From NCBI RefSeq assembly GCF_000169175.1, contig NZ_AAWS01000005.1, positions 186,001 to 250,000 of the forward strand: a DNA stretch of 64,000 bases, given 5' to 3'. The position numbers and the translations under genes are program-made. A model generated the notes under the pieces. That model made no database searches. It saw nothing but the letters and a program-made list of their open reading frames with translations, and was not told the origin of the DNA. Shown here piece by piece: positions 57,209-64,000 of this stretch. Origin of the DNA: Microscilla marina ATCC 23134 (lineage in GTDB: Bacteria > Bacteroidota > Bacteroidia > Cytophagales > Microscillaceae). Each line of letters opens with the position of its first letter. The first letter of the stretch is position 1.

Positions 57209-57520
57209 AATATAATGAGAGAGTTGGGTTTTATTTTCTTTTTAATAAGTATATAGTTGGTATTCAAGGTTTATTGTGTTTTAGCCCATGCATAGCAAGC
57301 CGTTGCAGATCTTCAGTTACTTTTTAACTAACAAACTCATAAATCGCTGAAAACAAGCATACTATGGATTTGTTAGTTGCCTATAGGGGGTAGCAACGAT
57401 ATTTATCGGCATCTAAGGAACTTGTGACTTGTCGCTTAAAGCACCGATATGCATCGGCATCTAGAGACTTGCCCCTGTGGGTGCCGATTAGCTTTACTTA
57501 GATAAAACCACCCAACAAAA
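57209..57520. other. Intergenic repeats (families E and F)
   Basis: Holds the 53-nt hairpin copy 3 (57326-57378) and two related palindromic blocks (acgatatttatcggcatctaagg and accgatatgcatcggcatct, 57387-57490) resembling the extra block in the element at 18190. No gene. Confidence 0.6.
57326..57378. repeat. 53-nt hairpin repeat (family E, copy 3)
   Basis: aactaacaaactcat pairs with atggatttgttagtt; same length as the other two copies, with paired changes in the arms. Confidence 0.8.
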
Positions 57521-58237
57521 CTATTGTTTTCCATAACCAATGACCTTCTGTACCGACTTCCGTCCTGATTCTATTTGAGTAAAGCAATCTGGTGTTTCAG
57601 TACAAAACGTTACTACTGTACTGTCTTTGTATACAAGGCCTACTTCTGCTGCATATACTTCATTGCGTTTATCCATAGATACTAAACTAGAGTCGTTACC
57701 TTGAACGATTTTGAGTGTATTGGCAAAATTAAACGTATCTACGGCAAAAGCCCTGTTCAAATTGGCTATTTCGTATAAATCTTGATCCAGTCCATTGAGT
57801 ATATTGCCATCCCAGGGCTTACCCTCTTCTACTGGGAAAACAATTTTTACCAACGGTAAATTACTTTGTATGACAATTGCCTGGTTGAGTGAACGCTTGG
57901 CAACCCATACCGAGTCAAGTTGCCAGGTATTGTTCGCGGTAGCCCGTCTAAATCTTTCGAGCCGAAAGGCAGGGTCACCGTTAATGTCTTGAAACTCTTC
58001 TGCAATGAGCTCTCTTATTTGGTAACGATTAGTATCAGGGTCATTAATCAGGGTGAACTGAATGTCTTCTACCTGGTAGTCGATATACCGCCCGGTTTCG
58101 AGCGGAAAAAACGTAGTACCCAGTTCTATCGAATCAGGATCTAGTGGTTTGGTAGAGCAGGCTGTAAAGGTAGAACTTACAATCAGTGAGAATAGAATAT
58201 AAGTGAGTATTTGGGTAAAATTACTTTGATAACGCAT
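57521..58237 (-). CDS. Hypothetical lipoprotein
   Basis: 238 aa. Signal segment 1-26 ends in the lipobox FTAC (C27). The mature part begins with an STKPLDPDS linker and then a beta-rich domain (GTTFFPLETGRYIDYQVEDI, RLERFRR, GKPWDGNILNG, ESGRKSVQKVIGYGKQ). No domain was recognised; the layout (lipid anchor and beta-rich body with FPLETGRY near the start) is common to Cytophagales surface or periplasmic lipoproteins of unknown function. It is 136 bp downstream of mnmA on the same strand, but a hairpin lies between them. Confidence 0.75.
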   Translation of the reverse strand: MRYQSNFTQILTYILFSLIVSSTFTACSTKPLDPDSIELGTTFFPLETGRYIDYQVEDIQFTLINDPDTNRYQIRELIAEEFQDINGDPAFRLERFRRATANNTWQLDSVWVAKRSLNQAIVIQSNLPLVKIVFPVEEGKPWDGNILNGLDQDLYEIANLNRAFAVDTFNFANTLKIVQGNDSSLVSMDKRNEVYAAEVGLVYKDSTVVTFCTETPDCFTQIESGRKSVQKVIGYGKQ

Positions 58238-58324
58238 GACAGACTTTCAATAATTTGAAAACAATATACTTAGCAGGTATACAAGTTTTGCCTCAATATA
58301 GTTTCAAAATAGAGCTGCAGATGA

Positions 58325-58363
58325 ATAAAACTACCTGGGCAGTGGGTTTGCCCAAGTAGTTAT
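58325..58363 (-). terminator. Probable terminator after mnmA
   Basis: aactacctgggca pairs with tgcccaagtagtt (one mismatch-like G-U); the minus-strand side continues ttttattc. Confidence 0.6.
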
Positions 58364-58373
58364 ACCAAAGAGA

Positions 58374-59534
58374 TTATTTTAAAGAAGGCAATGCTGAATT
58401 TTCTACAATGATTCCCTCTTCGTTTTCTTGCCATTTAAAGCTCGATTTAATCCAACCCCCGCCAATCATGTCGTCTCCTTCATAAAAAACAGCGGCTTGC
58501 CCAGGAGCAATGGCGCTTACTTCTTCGTGAAACCAAACTTTGATCTCGTGGTCACTTACCTGCTCAATACGGGCAGGAGCTCCCTCGTGATTATACCTTA
58601 CTTTGGTAACGGTTTCCAGAGGTTTACCTTTCATATCGGCATATTTTTGCAAAGTTAGCTGGTTTACAATCATACCGTTTTTTTCCAGGTCTTTTACTGT
58701 ACCCAGCACTACCCGGTTATTGTTTTTGTCTATACCAGTCACATACACCGGATAGCCCAAAGCAATGCCCAGGCCTTTGCGTTGTCCGATAGTATAAAAG
58801 GGGTAACCTTTGTGTTTGCCCACTACTGTACCATCTTCCAATATAAAATCACCACCGTCTACTTTTTCTTCCAGTTCCGGTACGCGTCTTTTCAAAAAGC
58901 CACGGTAATCGTTGTCAGGCACAAAGCATATTTCATAAGACTCTGATTTATTTACCAGTTCTACAAAACCCCGTTCTATAGCCATCTCTCTGATCTGGGA
59001 TTTGTACAATTGTCCCAAGGGCAGTATGGTACGGCTCAGGCTTTGCTGAGAAACCCCCCACAAAGCATACGATTGGTCTTTGCCTTCATCAATGCCTTTA
59101 GATATAACATAACGCCCGTTTTCTTCGCGAATGTTGGCATAATGCCCTGTGGCTATATGCTCACAGTCAAGCTTGTCGGCACGGCGTAGCAATGCATCCC
59201 ATTTTATGTGGGTGTTACACAGTACACAGGGGTTAGGTGTGCGTCCGTCGAGATATTCATTGGTAAAATGGTCGATCACATAATCGCCAAACTCATTGCG
59301 AATATCTAAGATTAAGTGTGGAAAACCGAGGTCAACGGCAATATTTCGGGCATCATTGATAGAGTCGAGGCTACAGCAACCGGTTTCTTTTTTACTTCCA
59401 CCTGACGAAGCATAATCCCAAGTTTTCATTGTAATGCCTACTACTTCGTAGCCTTGTTCGTGTAGTAGAACGGCAGCCAAAGAGCTATCTATCCCTCCAC
59501 TCATTGCCACCAAAACTCGTCCTTTTTTGCTCAT
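58374..59534 (-). CDS. mnmA: tRNA 2-thiouridine(34) synthase MnmA
   Basis: 386 aa. PP-loop ATP motif SGGIDSS (about 13-19) adenylates U34 of tRNA; catalytic cysteines are in NPCVLCN (about C104 and C107 region) and EICFVPD (about C205), which exchange persulfide sulfur. IATGHYANI, KDQSYALWG, GQRKGLGI and the C-terminal beta domain with YEGDDMIGGGWI match the family. It modifies tRNA for Lys, Glu and Gln. The Cys-containing GCCSLDSINDARNIA segment is found in many members. Confidence 0.97.
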   Translation of the reverse strand: MSKKGRVLVAMSGGIDSSLAAVLLHEQGYEVVGITMKTWDYASSGGSKKETGCCSLDSINDARNIAVDLGFPHLILDIRNEFGDYVIDHFTNEYLDGRTPNPCVLCNTHIKWDALLRRADKLDCEHIATGHYANIREENGRYVISKGIDEGKDQSYALWGVSQQSLSRTILPLGQLYKSQIREMAIERGFVELVNKSESYEICFVPDNDYRGFLKRRVPELEEKVDGGDFILEDGTVVGKHKGYPFYTIGQRKGLGIALGYPVYVTGIDKNNNRVVLGTVKDLEKNGMIVNQLTLQKYADMKGKPLETVTKVRYNHEGAPARIEQVSDHEIKVWFHEEVSAIAPGQAAVFYEGDDMIGGGWIKSSFKWQENEEGIIVENSALPSLK

Positions 59535-59557
59535 TTTTTTTAAGGTATTAGGTTTTG

Positions 59558-59696
59558 GGGATTAGGTACTGGGTATTGCTGTAAAGCAATGAAAAAGCTA
59601 CCCGGCACCCAGTACCTAGTGCACTGGGGATTAAATAAGTCGCCAAAGAATAAGTGAGTAACTTAGTACCCAGTGCACTAGCACCCAGTACCTGAT
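59558..59696. repeat. Nested inverted repeats between mnmA and gldC
   Basis: aggtactgggt pairs with acccagtacct, ctagtgcactggg with cccagtgcactag, and acccagtacct recurs a third time. The blocks can fold into alternative stems. No T tract and no coding sequence. Confidence 0.65.
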
Positions 59697-59774
59697 TTGT
59701 TTGTGAACAGATTTGTATAAAGAATCACCAGTGAAGAGTACTGTTCACATGATGACTCTCTACTGATAACTGAT

Positions 59775-60119
59775 TTATTGCTTTTGTTGTTCCATTTCCT
59801 GTTTCAAACGTTGGCTCAAACGGCGGCATAGGTCGTCTATATCCATAGCCATTGCTTCATCGTTGGTTGCCTGACGAACGGTATCAGCGAGTCCAGCAAT
59901 TGTTTCGATACAAAATGCCTTCATCTCATGAATTTCCATTTTTTTAGTCCATAAGTCCATTTTGGCAGTACCTTTACCGTCTTCGTCCCAAAACGACAAA
60001 GACATGGCCTTTGAACCATTTGTACCTTGGTCAGGTGTATTGGTAGCCATCCAAAGTATTTGCTCACATACATTGGCGTCATCCAATGTCACATTGATAT
60101 TAATATCTTCTTTTCGCAT
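59775..60119 (-). CDS. gldC: Gliding motility protein GldC-like
   Basis: 114 aa, no signal peptide, soluble. It matches GldC in length and landmarks: a beta start INVTLDDANVCEQILW, MSLSFWDED near 40-48, IDLWTKKMEIHEMK-type segment (MDLWTKKMEIHEMKAF, about 54-69), and a helical end with TVRQATNDEAMAMDI. In Flavobacterium GldC assists gliding, interacting with the Gld motility/T9SS apparatus. No other gld genes adjoin. Cytophagales homologues are widespread. Confidence 0.85.
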   Translation of the reverse strand: MRKEDININVTLDDANVCEQILWMATNTPDQGTNGSKAMSLSFWDEDGKGTAKMDLWTKKMEIHEMKAFCIETIAGLADTVRQATNDEAMAMDIDDLCRRLSQRLKQEMEQQKQ

Positions 60120-60340
60120 TGATTTCTTTAACTTAACAAGTGGCTCCGACTTTCGGAAACTTCGATAAATCGCAAAGTTACAACAAAAGGTTGATATTTT
60201 AACTATTGGAATAAATGGGAGTGATAGATAAAACTAATCAGGTGATAGAAAGAGGTGATGATGCTGAATTGGAATAGAGGAGCAGTCAAAACAAAAACTT
60301 TTCAGTATTTTGGCGGCTAAAGTTTAAAATAACCATTTAT

Positions 60341-63055
60341 ATGAAAAATATTTATTTGTTGGTGTGCCTGGTTTGCCTGAGTGCATTGGCACAAGCCCAA
60401 AAGGGTGATTGGAAACCCGAAGATGTCATCAATCAGGTATCTGGAGATGGATTTAGGTTTTCGCCCAATGGCAAAATGGTCGTATGGGCCAAGCGTCGTC
60501 CTGACAAGAAAAAAGATCGCTTTATCAGTGATTTATACCTTACCCGTTTGGACATGACTAACAAAAAAGGTAGGTATAAAACTATTCGCCTAACCAGGAG
60601 CAAGGACTCAGACTACAGTCCCGTTTTTTCGGCAGACAGCGAAACTATTTACTTTTTATCGTCAAGAGCCAAGGGTAAAGCGCTTTGGGCAATGAGTACG
60701 TATGGAGGAGCACCCTACAAGGTACACACTTTTAAAAATAGCATCTCAAATATTCATTTACGCAATCAACATACTTTGTTTTTTGTAAGTAGTGAAGGAG
60801 CAAGTTATTATGAGCAACAGCTCAAAAAAGAAAAAGACAATGTGGTAGTGGTAGAAGATACCGAGCACATGAAAGCCACCAGGGTATTTTCGTTTAACCT
60901 GAAAACGAAACAAATAGAGCGTCAAACCGACAATCGTTACCCTACTATGTCATTGGCAGTATCAAAGAATGGGCAATGGATGGTCACCGCTCATTTACGG
61001 TCGTTGCATTATGCCTCTGATGGCAAGCCGCGCCCCGCTTATTACATCTGGAACTTAAAAACAGGTACAAAAACAGCGGTCTTAAAAGATACTTATCAGG
61101 GGCCTGGTAACTTTGAGTTTTCGGAAGATAACCAAGGTTTTTATTTTACCTCTACCAAATCTTCTGACCCTGAATGGGGAGGGGCTGGAGTCACTAAGTT
61201 GCACTACATGACAGTGAAAAACCCACAAGTAGTCAACATTTCGGTAGACTGGAAGTGGGACTTAAGCTATGGCTTGAATGTAGTAGGCAACGATGTATTG
61301 GTGTACCTGGCCAATGGTCCTACCAATAAGTTGGCATTGATGAAAAAACAAGGCAATCGTTGGACAAAGCAAATGGTAGCCTTGGGTGATATGACCGACC
61401 ATGTGGCCGTGTGGGCTTTGTCGGCAGATAAAAAGCAAGTGATTTACCTTTACTCTACGGCTTCGGTGCCGCTGCAGTACCGTATAGGCGAGCTAGTGCA
61501 AAAACGTAAGGTAAGCATTACGGCAGGCAAGGAATTGATTACCTTGAATGAAAGTTGGAAAAAGAAGAAAACCAGCAAAAGTGAGGTAATCAAATGGAAA
61601 GGCTACAACAACGAAGAGGTCGATGGTATTTTGTATTACCCTCAGGACTATGCAAAAGGGAAAAAGTACCCCTTAGTGGTAGCCATTCACGGAGGCCCCG
61701 CCAGTACCGATCGCGATGCCTGGAGTTTCCGTTGGGCGTACCCGGTGCAGTTGTTTACCCAAAAAGGGGCATTTGTGTTTAAGCCCAACTACCACGGCTC
61801 AAGCAATCACGGGCAAAAGTTTGTAGAGTCTATTAAAAAAAACTATTACGACCTGGAGATGGTAGATATTACCAAAGGAATTGATTTTTTGGCCAACCAA
61901 GGCTTGATAGATAAAAACAAAATGGGGGTGATGGGTTGGTCAAATGGAGCCATTTTAACTACCATGCTTACAGTGCGCTACCCTGATATGTTTAAAGTAG
62001 CCGCAGCCGGAGCAGGGGATGTAAACTGGACGTCTGACTATGGTACTTGCCGTTTTGGGGTAACATTTGACCAAAGTTATTTTGGCGGAGCCCCCTGGGA
62101 CGATCGAAATGGTAAAACTTACAATGAGGCGTATATTCTTAAGTCGCCTTTGTTTGAGCTGGAAAAAGTGAAAACACCTACCTTGATATTTCACGGGAGC
62201 AAAGACAGGGCAGTGCCTCGTGACCAGGGGTGGGAGTACTACCGGGCTTTGCAGCAAGTAGGCAAAGCAAAAGTGCGTTTTTTATGGTTTCCGGGACAAC
62301 CCCACGGTTTACAAAAGCTTACTCATCAAATTCGCAAGGTAAAAGAAGAGCAAGCCTGGTTTGATAAGTATTTGTTTAAAACTTATGAAAAGCCCAACGA
62401 GTCATTTAATACCAAAAGCCCACTGGCCATGTTATTGATCAAAGAAAAAGCAGCCAATCAGGGGGGAGTGTATGGAGTAATGAAAAATGGAGCGCTCACC
62501 CCAGAGGTAGCTGTTATCAAAAAAGACTCTATAGCCATAGGACGTTTTGAGGTAACCAATGCCCAATATCGGGCTTTTGACACTCAACATAAGTTTTTGG
62601 TGACTGAAGCCAATCATCCGGTCACGGGCATAGGTATTGTTAAAGCTAAGGAGTATGTAGTTTGGCTGGCAAGCAAAACAGGTGAGAAGTTTCGACTACC
62701 TAACGAAAAAGAAGGCAAGGCTTTGCACACGCAAGCACGTACACTCGCTGCCAAAGAAAACTCACTCAATTATTGGGCGGGCTACAAAGTCACTATTGAT
62801 GATGTACCAGGGCTTAAACAAAAAATAGCCAAACTAAGGACTTCTTTATTTATGAAGGCAGGTAGCTTTAAAGGTACTAAAGTAGGCAAGGCTACCATCT
62901 ACGATTTGGGCGGGAATGCTGCCGAGTATTATACCAAAGCCAACCGTTTGGCTACCTATGGTTACAGTGCTTATGATTATGCTGATGAAGGCAGCCAAAA
63001 AGTAAAAACAGCCACCAGGCACGTAGGCATAAGGATCATAAAAGACCTGAAGTAA
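60341..63055 (+). CDS. S9-family prolyl oligopeptidase fused to a formylglycine-generating-enzyme-like domain
   Basis: 904 aa. Signal peptide at 1-19 (AQAQ). Residues about 25-400 are a beta-propeller of the S9 type. The hydrolase domain spans about 410-682 with S534 (GWSNG), D622 (HGSKDRAVP) and H655 (PGQPHG). Residues about 705-904 form an FGE/SUMF1-type domain (IAIGRFEVTNAQYRAFDTQ, FRLPNEKEG, GGNAAEYY, RHVGIRIIKD), normally found in separate enzymes that convert cysteine to formylglycine or in structural domains of secreted proteins. The two domains together in one secreted chain are unusual. The FGE-type catalytic cysteines are not visible, so that part may be structural. A strong terminator follows. 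Confidence 0.9.
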   Translation: MKNIYLLVCLVCLSALAQAQKGDWKPEDVINQVSGDGFRFSPNGKMVVWAKRRPDKKKDRFISDLYLTRLDMTNKKGRYKTIRLTRSKDSDYSPVFSADSETIYFLSSRAKGKALWAMSTYGGAPYKVHTFKNSISNIHLRNQHTLFFVSSEGASYYEQQLKKEKDNVVVVEDTEHMKATRVFSFNLKTKQIERQTDNRYPTMSLAVSKNGQWMVTAHLRSLHYASDGKPRPAYYIWNLKTGTKTAVLKDTYQGPGNFEFSEDNQGFYFTSTKSSDPEWGGAGVTKLHYMTVKNPQVVNISVDWKWDLSYGLNVVGNDVLVYLANGPTNKLALMKKQGNRWTKQMVALGDMTDHVAVWALSADKKQVIYLYSTASVPLQYRIGELVQKRKVSITAGKELITLNESWKKKKTSKSEVIKWKGYNNEEVDGILYYPQDYAKGKKYPLVVAIHGGPASTDRDAWSFRWAYPVQLFTQKGAFVFKPNYHGSSNHGQKFVESIKKNYYDLEMVDITKGIDFLANQGLIDKNKMGVMGWSNGAILTTMLTVRYPDMFKVAAAGAGDVNWTSDYGTCRFGVTFDQSYFGGAPWDDRNGKTYNEAYILKSPLFELEKVKTPTLIFHGSKDRAVPRDQGWEYYRALQQVGKAKVRFLWFPGQPHGLQKLTHQIRKVKEEQAWFDKYLFKTYEKPNESFNTKSPLAMLLIKEKAANQGGVYGVMKNGALTPEVAVIKKDSIAIGRFEVTNAQYRAFDTQHKFLVTEANHPVTGIGIVKAKEYVVWLASKTGEKFRLPNEKEGKALHTQARTLAAKENSLNYWAGYKVTIDDVPGLKQKIAKLRTSLFMKAGSFKGTKVGKATIYDLGGNAAEYYTKANRLATYGYSAYDYADEGSQKVKTATRHVGIRIIKDLK

Positions 63056-63087
63056 ACTGCTTGTTTAGGGAGATTTCAAATAACTAA

Positions 63088-63128
63088 AAAAGCCCTTGCT
63101 CTTTACATAAAGAGCAAGGGCTTTTTTT
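63088..63128. terminator. Strong bidirectional terminator
   Basis: aagcccttgctcttt pairs with aaagagcaagggctt over a short loop, with A and T tracts, between the convergent S9 fusion and cation exchanger genes. Confidence 0.95.
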
Positions 63129-63151
63129 GGGGTGTACGATCAGGCAAACAT

Positions 63152-64000
63152 TTAGCCGCCAATCCAACCCATATAGGCAGCCACTACATATATTAAATAC
63201 AAAAAGATAAGAAATAAACCAAAGGGGCGAGTGGCTTTAAATTTTTGTACAAATAGAAGTAAGACTACTACTATCAGCGTAGTAAACAACAAAATGATAG
63301 AAGAAGTAATGTTGGCTCCTCCCAAGTCGGTAAGGGGCTGACCTTTGATCAAAATATAAATCAACACGGGTAAACCAAGGCTCATTAGAATATCAAAAAT
63401 GTTGCTACCAATGGCATTGGCAATGGCCATATCTCCTCTCCCTTGCTTGGCAACAATCGCTGACGAAATCATTTCAGGAATAGAGCTACCACCCGCGAGT
63501 ATAGTAAGGGCAATAATGGCAGGGGGAATATCCATGGCTTTGGCGAGTGCTTCGGCGGCTACGACCAAAAAATAAGAAGCCCCAGCAATAATAACCAGTG
63601 ATAGTAAGAAAACCGGAATTGTCCAGCGAGGTTTTTCTTCGGGGTCGGGTATCAGGTTCATAAGAAACTCTACCGGATAACCGAGGGTTTTTTGCAATAT
63701 TTTAAAAGGATTACGACGAGTTTCGTCTTCCATGTCTTTTTCTATGGCTTCTATGGGGCGTGGGGTGTCTAAATGATGAGCAGCACCTTCGAACTCGGCA
63801 CGGGCGCTTCCGGCTGGGGTTTCAAAACCGTTTTTAGGTGTGGTAGCTTCTTCATTTACGTATTTGGTCCACAAAAACAGCACAAATAGGTAAAGAAAGT
63901 AACTGCACACAAATGCTATTCCTTCTATAAGGGTAAACTTGTTATCAGCAACAAATAAGATGAGTAAGCCTACCGAAAACGCATAAAAAATGCTGTCTCG
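63152..64000 (-). CDS. Calcium/sodium:cation exchanger (CaCA family), 5' end outside window
   Basis: The frame is open to the window edge, so at least 282 residues of a longer protein are present and the start is not visible (an apparent GTG start at 63910 lies within a membrane helix and is rejected). A cytoplasmic acidic loop (about 60 residues with TPKNGFETPAGSARAEFEGA) separates two halves. The C-terminal alpha-repeat has ALTILAGGSSIPEMISSAIVA and GRGDMAIANAIGSNIFDIL, the paired motifs of the family that bind and exchange Ca2+ or other cations for Na+, K+ or H+. Inner membrane. Confidence 0.9.
   Translation of the reverse strand, partial: RDSIFYAFSVGLLILFVADNKFTLIEGIAFVCSYFLYLFVLFLWTKYVNEEATTPKNGFETPAGSARAEFEGAAHHLDTPRPIEAIEKDMEDETRRNPFKILQKTLGYPVEFLMNLIPDPEEKPRWTIPVFLLSLVIIAGASYFLVVAAEALAKAMDIPPAIIALTILAGGSSIPEMISSAIVAKQGRGDMAIANAIGSNIFDILMSLGLPVLIYILIKGQPLTDLGGANITSSIILLFTTLIVVVLLLFVQKFKATRPFGLFLIFLYLIYVVAAYMGWIGG

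Noticed and set aside
63908..63910. GTG as start of the cation exchanger
   Set aside because: The frame continues upstream to the window edge with membrane-helix sequence typical of the family, so the gene is truncated by the window.
1..64000. CRISPR arrays, tRNA and rRNA genes
   Set aside because: The repeated sequences are irregularly spaced and dispersed, not regular arrays; no tRNA cloverleaf or rRNA signature was found by eye, though a dedicated scan would be more sensitive.

Overview
The window looks like chromosomal DNA of a marine, gliding-type member of the Bacteroidota, order Cytophagales. Composition and gene content resemble Microscilla, but that genus-level guess is inference. 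The support is a GldC-like gliding protein, a DUF5103-type type IX secretion system (T9SS) plug protein, three large secreted enzymes with T9SS C-terminal sorting domains, a long Bacteroidota-type SecA without the zinc-finger tail, AT-rich intergenic DNA, and many small repeat elements. No rRNA, tRNA, CRISPR array, phage or complete transposase-bearing IS was seen.

Layout. 1-1070 is repeat-rich non-coding DNA with a 240-bp direct duplication. 1071-4294 holds a two-component pair: a cyclic-nucleotide-domain histidine kinase and a receiver/thioredoxin-reductase fusion. 4735-8048 encodes a DUF4157 (eCIS-core) protein ending in an ADP-ribosyltransferase toxin domain, followed by a small double-CxxC protein. 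8534-13373 carries a CocE-type hydrolase, two tandem alpha/beta hydrolases and a B3/B4-domain protein. 13690-21485 has a T9SS-exported M28 peptidase, a double universal stress protein and a VIT-VWA-LysM protein. 21821-26146 has a FucP-type sugar permease, a TetR-like regulator and an ABC1/UbiB kinase. 26289-30885 is a CHAT (caspase-like) protease facing a tiny peptide gene and a TPR histidine kinase/NarL regulator pair. 31768-38579 has a multidomain chitinase-like GH18 enzyme, a SPOR lipoprotein and secA. 39510-46667 has a radical SAM/SPASM enzyme, the T9SS plug lipoprotein, an adaptor/TolC efflux pair and serine dehydratase beta chain. 47865-55239 has an RNA pseudouridine synthase, an outer-membrane protein, a TPR protein, a class V aminotransferase, a GT39-like membrane protein, a TPMT-like methyltransferase and a nitroreductase. 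55505-64000 has a T9SS subtilase, a lipoprotein, mnmA, gldC, an S9 peptidase fused to a formylglycine-generating-enzyme-like domain, and a cation exchanger cut by the window end.

Many functions converge on export and turnover of extracellular polymers: SecA, the T9SS plug, GldC, T9SS cargo enzymes (M28, GH18, S8), signal-peptide-bearing hydrolases and the sugar permease. Two loci look like conflict or cell-fate modules: the eCIS-type toxin pair and the CHAT protease locus. Superimposed on this are at least three families of MITE-like elements with terminal inverted repeats and target duplications. One copy of a 159-bp element is itself interrupted by a 343-bp element of another family with a clean 7-bp target duplication. 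Positions of repeat borders were counted by hand and may be off by one base, most likely around 47,350-47,870.
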